From an uncultured Lachnospiraceae bacterium (GTDB lineage: Bacteria; Bacillota; Clostridia; Lachnospirales; Lachnospiraceae), in assembly GCA_946414825.1 (NCBI GenBank), contig CAMKQB010000022.1:1-32982 (forward strand): DNA of 32,982 bases, read 5' to 3'. Position 1 is the stretch's first letter. Every line of letters begins with the position of its first letter. This document shows positions 8,202 to 15,570 of this stretch, in pieces. The notes beneath the pieces were generated by a model that saw nothing but the letters and a program-made list of their open reading frames with translations, was not told where the DNA came from and ran no database searches. Position numbers and translations under genes: made by a program.

Positions 8202-9239
8202 TTATGCATTTCTGATTTCTGGTGCTTCCTTCTGCTCAGGTTTTCTCTTCTCTGGCTCTTCAGGAAGTGGGAACATCTCATTCCACATATAACGGATAGA
8301 GTCTGTAATCTTGTACAGTTCTATAGTCTGAGCGATAGAATATTCGTCTGTCTCTTTCTTTCCAGAAATAGCTGCTTTTCTGGCTGCCTTAAATTCATAT
8401 TCATATCCAGTATATTCTTCGTTCTTAGGCTTCATCTCACCCTTTGCTTTTCCATCAGAACCATAAATAGTTACTTTCTTAGGATTATTTACATTATCTA
8501 TCTCGATTCTTCCGTGTGTTCCGTAGATTATACATTTATTATCGAGCTGGGTAGTTACAGAATTTGTAACCATGGCAACTCTTCCCTGAGGGAATCTCAT
8601 ATACAGAGTTGAATAAGCATCTACACCAGTTGTTGTAAGCATAGGCTCTGCAGCAACCTGAATAGGAGGTCTTCCCATAAGCATAAGCACTGCAGTTATA
8701 GGATAGATACCGATATCCAGAAGTGAACCTCCAGCAAGCTCTGGCTTAAGGATTCTTTCTCGGCCCGCAAGATTGTATCCGAGGTTTGCGGTGATGAGAC
8801 GTACGTCTCCGATTATATTTTTCTTTAATTGATCAGAAACAAGGCCCATAAGTGGATTATATCTTAGCCACATAGCCTCTCCGCAGAAGACACCCTTTTC
8901 TTCAGCGTATTTCAGAAGATCTTCGGCAGTCTTTGCGTTATAGGATATAGGCTTCTCTACAAATACAGGCTTTCCAGCATCGATACATTTTTTAGCAAGC
9001 TCCACGTGGTTAGAGTTGACGGTTGCTATATATACAAGCTCAACCTCTGGATCCTCAAGAAGTGCATCGTATGAACCGTAGCTTTTTTCGATTTCGTATT
9101 TCTCTGCAAATTCTTTTGCTCTTGTCTCGTCTCTAGCTGCTATAGCATATGGGCAGAAGCCATTCATATTCTTTAGAACATCAGCGATAACTCCGGCAAT
9201 AACTCCGGCGCCAAGTATTCCTACATTATATTCAATCAT
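8202..9239 (-). CDS. Gfo/Idh/MocA-family NAD(P)-dependent oxidoreductase
   Basis: 345 aa. The N-terminal Rossmann fold has GILGAGVIAGVIAD (7-20). The family hallmark EKP lies at 95-97 (VFVEKPISY), followed by the C-terminal alpha/beta domain with GGSLLDIGIYP. These enzymes oxidise or epimerise sugars, inositols or related polyols, or act on trans-dihydrodiols; the substrate cannot be told here. The C-terminus ends in an unusual Pro/Glu/Lys-rich tail (about 322-345). The start is supported by AAAGGAAAT on the minus strand. It is transcribed alone, divergently from the ABC exporter pair, from a promoter whose -35 overlaps the exporter's. Confidence 0.88.
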   Translation of the reverse strand: MIEYNVGILGAGVIAGVIADVLKNMNGFCPYAIAARDETRAKEFAEKYEIEKSYGSYDALLEDPEVELVYIATVNSNHVELAKKCIDAGKPVFVEKPISYNAKTAEDLLKYAEEKGVFCGEAMWLRYNPLMGLVSDQLKKNIIGDVRLITANLGYNLAGRERILKPELAGGSLLDIGIYPITAVLMLMGRPPIQVAAEPMLTTTGVDAYSTLYMRFPQGRVAMVTNSVTTQLDNKCIIYGTHGRIEIDNVNNPKKVTIYGSDGKAKGEMKPKNEEYTGYEYEFKAARKAAISGKKETDEYSIAQTIELYKITDSIRYMWNEMFPLPEEPEKRKPEQKEAPEIRNA

Positions 9240-9284
9240 GATTATTTCCTTTCCGATTATATGTATCGTCCTTTGGACAAAACA

Positions 9285-9313
9285 ATTATAAGCTACTTAA
9301 AGTAGATTGTAAA
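9285..9313 (-). promoter_or_regulatory. promoter of the oxidoreductase gene
   Basis: On the minus strand TTTACA (9313-9308), a 17-base spacer and a perfect TATAAT (9290-9285), 45 bases before the start codon. It is a good sigma-A match. A palindrome (9293-9305) fills the spacer. Confidence 0.65.
9293..9305. promoter_or_regulatory. palindromic operator candidate, CTACT-TAA-AGTAG
   Basis: A perfect 5-bp inverted repeat with a 3-base centre lies inside the spacer of the minus-strand promoter and next to the -35 box of the plus-strand promoter. A protein bound here could affect both. No regulator gene adjoins it, and the half-sites are short, so chance is possible. Confidence 0.35.
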
Positions 9314-9335
9314 GAAATCAAACATGTGATAAACT
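9307..9335 (+). promoter_or_regulatory. candidate promoter of the ABC exporter genes
   Basis: TTGTAA (9307-9312), 17 bases, TAAACT (9330-9335) with an extended -10 TGA just before. The -35 occupies nearly the same bases as the -35 of the divergent promoter (9308-9313), so the two promoters probably exclude each other. Confidence 0.45.
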
Positions 9336-9381
9336 AAGTCACGATTCGTAAAAATGCTTGGCGATAAGGAGCAGAAACCAA

Positions 9382-11124
9382 ATGGTTAAGACTATTCTGA
9401 AGGAAGTTCAGGAATTTAAGAAGGCGTCTTTTGCAACTCCAGTATTTATGATACTAGAGGTTATTTTTGAGACCATTATTCCTATAGTAATGGGTAAAAT
9501 TATAGATATTTCCGAGGGCGATAATATCGATATGTCTCACATACTTATGTATGGTGGATTGATGATACTGCTGGCTCTGGGGGCTCTTTTTGTTGGTATA
9601 ATGGGCGGAATGTATGGAGCTAAAGCTTCTGCAGGTCTTGCTAAGAATCTTAGAAGAGATATGTATAAGAATATACAGGATTTCTCTTTCTCAAATATCG
9701 ATAAGTTCTCATCAGCTAGTCTGGTTACACGACTTACTACTGATGTTACAAATGTTCAGAATGCCTATCAAATGGTGCTGAGAATGATGACTAGAGCACC
9801 TATCAATCTGATAGTTGCCATGGTTGCGGCCTTTGCGATTAGTCCAAAGGTTGCTATGGTATACCTCTATGCAGTTATATTTCTAGCTATCGTAGGCGGC
9901 TTCCTTATATCTAGGGTAACTAAATATTTTACAGCGGCATTTCCAAAGTACGACGAGATGAATGAAAGTGTACAGGAAAATGTATCTGCCATCAGAGTTG
10001 TAAAGGGCTTCGTTAGAGAAGATTTCGAGAATAAGAAGTTCAAGAAAGCTAGCGGAATGATCTACAACCTTTTTGTAAAAGCGGAGAGTATAATGGCAAT
10101 TGCTATGCCAGTTATGCAATCGACGATTTACTTCTGTATCTTGATGGTTAGCTGGGTGGGAGCTAAGCTTATAGTAACTGGCGGTGACCTTACAACAGGT
10201 AATCTGTCTACGCTTCTTGCATACTGCATGCAGATACTTATAAGTCTTATGATGCTTTCTATGGTAATTGTAATGATCACTATGTCTGCAGCGAGTGGTA
10301 AGCGTATAGCAGAGGTTCTTGAAGAGAAGAGTGATCTGACAAATCCTGAAAATCCAGTGATGGAAGTTAAGGATGGAAGTATAGATTTTGAAAATGTTAT
10401 TTTCAGATATAACAAAGATTCTGAGAAGCCAGTTCTGGATAATATTAATCTACATATTAAGTCTGGCGAGACTATAGGTATAATCGGAGGAACGGGTAGT
10501 TCTAAGACCAGTCTCGTGAATCTTATCAGCCGTCTCTATGACGTATCGGAGGGCTCGGTAAAGGTTGGCGGACGGGATGTTAGAGAATATGACATGGAAG
10601 TCCTTCGAAATAGCGTATCTGTTGTTCTTCAGAAGAATGTACTATTCTCCGGAACAATTATGGAGAATCTGAGATGGGGCAATAAGGACGCGACGGAAGA
10701 AGAGTGTAAAGAGGCTGCACGTCTGGCGGCAGCAGATGACTTTATAGAGAATTTCCCTGATAAGTATGAAACAAAGATTGAACAGGGCGGAACCAATGTA
10801 TCTGGTGGACAGAAGCAGCGTCTATGTATAGCGAGAGCTCTTCTGAAAAAACCGAAGGTTCTTATTCTGGATGACTCCACAAGCGCTGTAGATACTACAA
10901 CAGACGCAATGATAAGAAAATCCTTTAAGGAATATATTCCGGATACAACCAAGATTATTATAGCGCAGAGAATATCCAGTGTAATGGATTCTGACAAAAT
11001 AATTGTTATGGATTCTGGAAAGCTTAATGGTTTTGGAACACATGAAGAACTGATGGCGACAAATGAAATCTATAGAGATGTATACGAGTCGCAGCAGGGT
11101 GGTTCAAAAGATTTTGATGAATAA
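9382..11124 (+). CDS. ABC exporter half-transporter with degenerate ATPase site
   Basis: The start chosen is ATG at 9382 (580 aa), 11 bases after AAGGAG; a TTG frame opening at 9358 has no ribosome site. Six TM helices (about residues 15-310) are followed by an ABC ATPase. Walker A is GGTGSSKTS (369-377), with Ser in place of the last Gly. The signature is canonical VSGGQ (473-477). Walker B is LILDD, so the catalytic Glu is Asp498, and the switch His is Gln529 (IIAQR). These are the marks of the degenerate half of a heterodimeric multidrug-type exporter. Its partner follows 48 bases downstream. It probably moves drugs, lipids or peptides outward; the substrate is unknown. Confidence 0.9.
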   Translation: MVKTILKEVQEFKKASFATPVFMILEVIFETIIPIVMGKIIDISEGDNIDMSHILMYGGLMILLALGALFVGIMGGMYGAKASAGLAKNLRRDMYKNIQDFSFSNIDKFSSASLVTRLTTDVTNVQNAYQMVLRMMTRAPINLIVAMVAAFAISPKVAMVYLYAVIFLAIVGGFLISRVTKYFTAAFPKYDEMNESVQENVSAIRVVKGFVREDFENKKFKKASGMIYNLFVKAESIMAIAMPVMQSTIYFCILMVSWVGAKLIVTGGDLTTGNLSTLLAYCMQILISLMMLSMVIVMITMSAASGKRIAEVLEEKSDLTNPENPVMEVKDGSIDFENVIFRYNKDSEKPVLDNINLHIKSGETIGIIGGTGSSKTSLVNLISRLYDVSEGSVKVGGRDVREYDMEVLRNSVSVVLQKNVLFSGTIMENLRWGNKDATEEECKEAARLAAADDFIENFPDKYETKIEQGGTNVSGGQKQRLCIARALLKKPKVLILDDSTSAVDTTTDAMIRKSFKEYIPDTTKIIIAQRISSVMDSDKIIVMDSGKLNGFGTHEELMATNEIYRDVYESQQGGSKDFDE

Positions 11125-11172
11125 ATTCAAGGGATAGTTGTTTGAGAGATAGATAAATAGAGGAGGCAAGAT

Positions 11173-13104
11173 ATGCCAGCACCAAAGGGGAGAACTCCTA
11201 GAGGGATGAAGCCCACAGTTGAAAATCCAGGCAAAATATTTAAGCGCCTGATGGGTTATGTATTTAAATATTATGGATTCCAAATGGTTTTGGTATTCAT
11301 TTTTATATTGGTAGGCGTTTTGGCGAATCTTCAAGGAACACTTTTCATGAAGGTTCTTATTGATGACTATATTGATCCGATGGTAGAGAGTGGAAGCAGA
11401 GATTTCGGACCTCTGATTCATGCAATTCTTAAAACCGCGGCTTTCTATGCGGTCGGAATTCTTTCTAACTATGCCTACAACAGAATCATGGTTTCTGTAG
11501 CGCAGGGGACTCTGAGAAGAATCAGGGATACTTTGTTCGAGCATATGGAATCTCTTCCGATTAAATATTTTGATACACATACCCACGGCGATATCATGTC
11601 GGTCTACACAAACGATGTTGATACACTTCGCCAGATGATCAGCCAGAGCGTTCCTTCGCTCTACTCAAGTGCACTTACTCTGATAGGTGTTGTTGTTTGT
11701 ATGATAGTAAGAAGCGTTCCACTTACTATTGTTTCTTTCATTATGGTTGGAGTTATGCTTCGAGTGACCATGGGACTTTCCCAGAAGAGTGGAAAATACT
11801 TCGCTGAGCAGCAGAAGAATCTCGGAATAGAAAATGGCTATATAGAGGAAATGATCACAGGACAGAAGGTTGTTAAGGTATTCTGTCATGAAGAGGAAAG
11901 TATCGATAAATTCAATGAGCTGAACGAGAATCTCTATAATAGTGCATATAATGCTAATAAGTATGCCAATATTCTCATGCCATCAATGGCTCAGCTGGGT
12001 AACCTTAGCTACGTAATATGTACAGTGGTAGGTGCATTTCTTATTCTGACTAAGTTTGGAGTATCTGGATGCGCCTTTGCGGGAATAGCACCGCTGACAG
12101 TCGGAGGACTTGTATCCTTCCTGACATTTAATAAGAGTCTTACTATGCCTATAAACCAGGTATCTATGCAGTTTAACTCTATCATTATGGCGCTTGCCGG
12201 AGCAGACAGAGTATTTAAGCTTATGGATGAAGAACCTGAGGCGGACGATGGTTATGTAAGTCTTGTAAATGTTAAAGAAACAGAAAGCGGTGAACTAGTT
12301 GAAACAACAGAGAGAACCGGACTCTGGGCTTGGAAGCATCAGCATCAGGCAGATGGAAGTATAGATTATAAGAGACTTGAAGGTGCAATATTCATGGATG
12401 ATGTAGACTTTGGATATACACCTGAGAAGATGGTTCTTCATAATGTATCGCTGGATGCAAAGCCTGGACAGAAGATAGCATTTGTAGGTTCTACTGGTGC
12501 AGGAAAAACTACGATAACTAACCTGATCAATCGTTTCTACGATATACAGGATGGAAAAATAAGATTTGATAATATAAATGTAAATAAGATTAAGAAAGGG
12601 GACCTTAGAAGATCTCTAGGTCTCGTTCTTCAGGAAACACATCTATTCACAACGACGGTTATGGAAAATATCAGATATGGTCGACTGGATGCTACAGATG
12701 AAGAGTGTATAGAGGCGGCTAAGCTTGCAAATGCAGATCATTTCATCAGACAGCTACCGGAGGGATATAATACTATGCTTACTGGCGATGGTGGAAATCT
12801 GAGTCAAGGACAGAGACAGCTCCTGGCAATAGCGAGAGCGGCGGTTGCAGATCCGCCTGCACTAATACTGGACGAAGCTACATCCTCTATTGATACTAGA
12901 ACTGAGCGTGAAGTATCAGAAGGAATGGATAAATTAATGGCGGGGAGAACTACTTTCGTAATTGCCCACCGCCTATCAACTGTCAAAAATAGTGATTGTA
13001 TAATGGTCCTTGAAAAAGGACGTGTCATAGAGAGTGGTACTCACGATGAACTTCTGGAACAGAAGGGTAAGTACTATCAGCTCTATACAGGTATGACTGC
13101 GTAG
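11173..13104 (+). CDS. ABC exporter half-transporter, partner with canonical catalytic residues
   Basis: 643 aa, with GAGGAGG before the ATG. TM helices lie at about 35-345, then the ATPase: Walker A GSTGAGKTT (439-447), Walker B LILDE with catalytic Glu568, switch His599 (VIAHR). The signature is LSQGQ (543-547) rather than LSGGQ. Since each ATP site uses the Walker motifs of one subunit and the signature of the other, the altered signature here pairs with the altered Walker B of the upstream subunit, leaving one good and one degenerate site, as known for TM287/288- and BmrCD-type heterodimers. An insert of about 45 residues (357-402, with WAWKHQHQ) separates the membrane and ATPase domains. 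It ends 2 bases from a convergent gene. Confidence 0.92.
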   Translation: MPAPKGRTPRGMKPTVENPGKIFKRLMGYVFKYYGFQMVLVFIFILVGVLANLQGTLFMKVLIDDYIDPMVESGSRDFGPLIHAILKTAAFYAVGILSNYAYNRIMVSVAQGTLRRIRDTLFEHMESLPIKYFDTHTHGDIMSVYTNDVDTLRQMISQSVPSLYSSALTLIGVVVCMIVRSVPLTIVSFIMVGVMLRVTMGLSQKSGKYFAEQQKNLGIENGYIEEMITGQKVVKVFCHEEESIDKFNELNENLYNSAYNANKYANILMPSMAQLGNLSYVICTVVGAFLILTKFGVSGCAFAGIAPLTVGGLVSFLTFNKSLTMPINQVSMQFNSIIMALAGADRVFKLMDEEPEADDGYVSLVNVKETESGELVETTERTGLWAWKHQHQADGSIDYKRLEGAIFMDDVDFGYTPEKMVLHNVSLDAKPGQKIAFVGSTGAGKTTITNLINRFYDIQDGKIRFDNINVNKIKKGDLRRSLGLVLQETHLFTTTVMENIRYGRLDATDEECIEAAKLANADHFIRQLPEGYNTMLTGDGGNLSQGQRQLLAIARAAVADPPALILDEATSSIDTRTEREVSEGMDKLMAGRTTFVIAHRLSTVKNSDCIMVLEKGRVIESGTHDELLEQKGKYYQLYTGMTA

Positions 13105-13106
13105 GA

Positions 13107-13487
13107 TTAATCCTCGTCAAGTCCGTGCTCCTTTGCGTATTTGCAAAGCGCGTCAAAGGTTTCAACGCTGAGGTCGTGCTCTATCTTGCATGCATCCTCA
13201 GCTGCGATTTCCTCTTTAACTCCCAGCTTAATAAATATATTAGTGAGAAGCTTGTGTCTTGTATATATCTTGTTTGCTATCTCCATTCCTGAGTCAGTCA
13301 GAGATATCATTCCATCTTCATTAAAAGAAATATAACCATTCTCACGAAGTCTCTTGGTTGCATAGCTTACGCTTGGCTTTGACACGCCTAGCTGAGTAGC
13401 AACGTCGATAGAACGTACATATCCTTTTCTTTCTTTAATCATTAATATTGCTTCGAGGTAATCCTCTGCAGACTGATGAATTTCCAT
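13107..13487 (-). CDS. DtxR/MntR-family metal-dependent repressor, DtxR-like (iron-type) ligand set
   Basis: The start chosen gives MEIHQSAEDYLE (126 aa), the usual family N-terminus; the frame opens further up at 13526 but that would begin inside a hairpin. A winged helix-turn-helix (about 22-65, SIDVATQLGVSKPSVSYATKRL) precedes the dimerisation/metal domain; there is no SH3-like third domain. By alignment in my head to MntR and DtxR, metal ligands are Asp9, Glu12, His78, Cys100, Glu103 and His104. The C-x-x-E-H arrangement is that of DtxR/IdeR (Cys102, Glu105, His106), where MntR has Glu, which points to Fe(II); Asp9 is the MntR type, so specificity is mixed. The neighbour upstream is a FeoB-associated peptide. 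A shared motif in both promoters suggests it represses itself and that gene. Confidence 0.87.
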   Translation of the reverse strand: MEIHQSAEDYLEAILMIKERKGYVRSIDVATQLGVSKPSVSYATKRLRENGYISFNEDGMISLTDSGMEIANKIYTRHKLLTNIFIKLGVKEEIAAEDACKIEHDLSVETFDALCKYAKEHGLDED

Positions 13488-13511
13488 AGCCAAATCCTTA
13501 ACCTCCCGTAA

Positions 13512-13529
13512 GGGGTTGCTAAACAACCC
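13512..13529 (-). promoter_or_regulatory. inverted repeat in the leader of the DtxR-family gene
   Basis: GGGTTG-N5-CAACCC, a perfect 6-bp inverted repeat (13513-13518 with 13524-13529), lies between the promoter and the ribosome site GGGAGG of the metalloregulator gene. It could be a second operator or an RNA hairpin in the 5' leader. Confidence 0.35.
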
Positions 13530-13542
13530 GAATTATTAACAG

Positions 13543-13571
13543 ATGTTAGCATAATTTAACCAAATATGCAA
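13543..13571 (-). promoter_or_regulatory. promoter of the DtxR-family gene
   Basis: On the minus strand TTGCAT (13571-13566), 17 bases, TAACAT (13548-13543). The GTTAG-N6-TTAAC element (13545-13560) covers most of the spacer and the -10, which would let a bound repressor block polymerase. Confidence 0.55.
13545..13560. promoter_or_regulatory. operator candidate 1, GTTAG-N6-TTAAC
   Basis: GTTAGCATAATTTAAC; outer arms GTTA/TAAC form an inverted repeat. The same ten fixed bases recur, on the opposite strand, in front of the FeoB-associated gene (13853-13868). It overlaps the -10 of the metalloregulator's promoter, so autoregulation is likely. Confidence 0.5.
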
Positions 13572-13612
13572 GCCTCTATCTATTATAAGATATAAGAAAC
13601 AAAAGTAAAATG

Positions 13613-13831
13613 TTATATTCTGTGTTTCTTTAGTATCTCGTCGATTTGTTTACTTTTCTCTTTGGACTCAGGATCCTTCTTGCTGCTACGCTTTAGGTCG
13701 CGGGAACAGTGCCCTGAACAGGCGCCGTGATCCGGACAGCTTCCACAGGTTCCATTCTTATATAAATAAATGGAGGCAGGAATGAATAGTGCCAGCACTA
13801 CAAGAAGAGCTATTATGGTTGCAAGATTCAT
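13613..13831 (-). CDS. FeoB-associated Cys-rich membrane protein
   Basis: 72 aa. A single N-terminal TM helix (about 3-24) is followed by a Cys cluster NGTCGSCPDHGACSGHC (Cys at about 29, 32, 38, 42) and a basic, hydrophilic tail. This is the build of the small Cys-rich peptides usually encoded beside the ferrous transporter gene feoB. AAAGGAGG precedes the start. No feoA or feoB is present in the window, which is unusual. The gene lies upstream of, and in the same direction as, the DtxR-family regulator, with its own strong promoter carrying the same operator-like element. A part in iron handling is inferred from family and context. Confidence 0.8.
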   Translation of the reverse strand: MNLATIIALLVVLALFIPASIYLYKNGTCGSCPDHGACSGHCSRDLKRSSKKDPESKEKSKQIDEILKKHRI

Positions 13832-13852
13832 TTTTAGTACCTCCTTTCGATA

Positions 13853-13868
13853 GTTAAGTCTCTCTAAC
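13853..13868. promoter_or_regulatory. operator candidate 2, GTTAG-N6-TTAAC (minus-strand reading)
   Basis: On the minus strand GTTAGAGAGACTTAAC, flanked by A and T so the inverted arms extend to AGTTA/TAACT. It sits just downstream of the -10 of the FeoB-associated gene promoter, about at the start of transcription, a usual place for a repressor site. Confidence 0.5.
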
Positions 13869-13876
13869 TTTAGAAG

Positions 13877-13905
13877 ATGATATCGCTGATTTTGTCATTT
13901 GTCAA
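13877..13905 (-). promoter_or_regulatory. strong promoter of the FeoB-associated gene
   Basis: On the minus strand a perfect TTGACA (13905-13900), 17-base spacer, TATCAT (13882-13877). The ribosome site and start lie about 45 bases further on. Confidence 0.7.
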
Positions 13906-14003
13906 GGCATAAAATGTGCAGGATGCCTCCACAAGCCCCGAAAACTATGGAGATTGACGGAAGATGGATGCATATATTTAACATAATTGTCATTAATTAC
14001 TTA

Positions 14004-14032
14004 TTGATTAAAAACCTTGAAAGTAGTATAAC
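14004..14032 (+). promoter_or_regulatory. candidate promoter of the MATE gene
   Basis: TTGATT (14004-14009), 17 bases, TATAAC (14027-14032), then AGGAGG at about 14054 and the start at 14069. The remainder of the 13832-14068 region holds the divergent promoter and nothing else I can identify. Confidence 0.55.
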
Positions 14033-14068
14033 TTTTGGACAATACATAAAAAGTAGGAGGTAAAAAAT

Positions 14069-15460
14069 ATGGCTGATAAGAAAATAGTAGATATGACAAC
14101 TGGATCCCCACTCAAGCATATTCTGGGGTTTATGCTTCCTACACTGGTGGGATATCTGTTCCAGCAGTTTTATAGCGTGGTTGATACAGTAATAATCGGA
14201 AGAATGCTGGGAGAGAATAGTCTGGCGGCAGTAGGAGCGACGGGCTCGATTAATTTTATGATAATTGGATTCTGCATGGGACTTTGCTCGGGCTTTGCTA
14301 TTCCTATAGCACAGAAGTTTGGTGCTAAGGATTTTGTAGGAATGCGTAAATTCGTTGCGAACTCTATTTGGGCCTCTGCCTTCTTTGGCTCAATTATTAC
14401 CCTTGTGGTTTATACACTTTGCAGATCAATCCTTATTTTGTTACATACCCCAAGCGACATAATAGATGAGTCTTATGAATATATATCAGTTCTTTTTCTA
14501 GGAATACTTGTAACAATAATGTACAACCTGGCTTCAGGAATAATGAGGAGTCTGGGTGACAGTAGAACCCCGGTTTATTTCCTGCTTATTTCATCAGGAC
14601 TAAATATCGTACTGGATATAGTTATGGTTTCGGTTATGGGAATAGCGGGGGCTGCATGGGCTACGGTTATATCACAGCTCGTATCAGGACTTCTATGTAT
14701 ACTATATATGAAGAGAAAGTTTACGATTCTTAGTCTGACTAGAGATGAGGCAAGACTCGATATGAATTATGTAGGTAAGCTTCTCTATATAGGTGTTCCT
14801 ATGGGGCTTCAGTATTCTATCACTGCTATCGGAAGTGTAATGCTCCAGTCCGCAGTTAATATACTGGGAAGCTTATATGTGGCTTCATCTGCAACAGCAC
14901 TTAAAATTACAATGTTCTTCTCTTGCCCATTTGATGCCCTTGGTTCAACGGCGGCTACATATTCCGGACAGAACATGGGAGCTAAGAAGCTGGACCGGAT
15001 AGGCGAGGGACTTAGATGGTGCGTAATAATTGGAGCAGTTTATGCGATAGTTGCATTTACGGTTATTTCATTCTCGACAAGAGGAATAGTAGGACTGTTC
15101 CTGAAGAATCCAAGCGAAGTGCTTCTAAGTAATATAGGAATGTACATGAAACTGAATTCTGCATGCTATATATTCCTTGCGCTCGTTAATATAGTCAGAT
15201 TTCTGATTCAGGGAATGGGATATTCTATACTCGCTATCTTAGCGGGAGTTTTCGAAATGATTGCCAGAGGCTTCTCGGGAGCTGTGCTTGTTCCAAGGTT
15301 TGGATATATAGCCGCTTGTATGGCAAGCCCTCTTGCGTGGATAATGGCAGATATTTTCCTTATCATTGCTTATGTAGTTATAATGAGAAAACTAAGAGGA
15401 AGGGAAGTTGTTTCCTCTACTAGGATCATAAACCTAAGACAGCCAGCTAGGAATTCATAA
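14069..15460 (+). CDS. MATE-family multidrug/cation antiporter
   Basis: 463 aa, about twelve TM helices in two homologous halves, typical MATE length. The N-terminal run (PTLVGYLFQQFYSVVDTVIIGRMLG, then LAAVGATGSI) is diagnostic for MepA/DinF-type MATE proteins, and the second half has its counterpart at about 247-300 (GVPMGLQYSITAIGSVMLQ, YSGQNMGAKK). Such proteins export cationic drugs or metabolites, driven by Na+ or H+. The start is well supported by AGGAGG with 9-base spacing. It is a single-gene unit from its own promoter; no drug-responsive regulator adjoins it. Confidence 0.92.
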   Translation: MADKKIVDMTTGSPLKHILGFMLPTLVGYLFQQFYSVVDTVIIGRMLGENSLAAVGATGSINFMIIGFCMGLCSGFAIPIAQKFGAKDFVGMRKFVANSIWASAFFGSIITLVVYTLCRSILILLHTPSDIIDESYEYISVLFLGILVTIMYNLASGIMRSLGDSRTPVYFLLISSGLNIVLDIVMVSVMGIAGAAWATVISQLVSGLLCILYMKRKFTILSLTRDEARLDMNYVGKLLYIGVPMGLQYSITAIGSVMLQSAVNILGSLYVASSATALKITMFFSCPFDALGSTAATYSGQNMGAKKLDRIGEGLRWCVIIGAVYAIVAFTVISFSTRGIVGLFLKNPSEVLLSNIGMYMKLNSACYIFLALVNIVRFLIQGMGYSILAILAGVFEMIARGFSGAVLVPRFGYIAACMASPLAWIMADIFLIIAYVVIMRKLRGREVVSSTRIINLRQPARNS

Positions 15461-15570
15461 AGAAACCACAAAATATAGTGGCATTTTTATTAATATAGTG
15501 ATACAATGGGCATGATATTGTTTTTTAGTATGGGTTATTGGCACGTATTGATAAAAACGGAGAAAACTGA

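Noticed and set aside
11104-11586. Minus-strand 160-aa frame between and inside the ABC genes
   Set aside because: It is fully overlapped by well-supported ABC transporter sequence, with no domain or ribosome site.
15461-15570. Terminator after the MATE gene
   Set aside because: CCAC/GTGG around an A+T loop followed by TTTTTATT is only a 4-bp stem; too weak to annotate.
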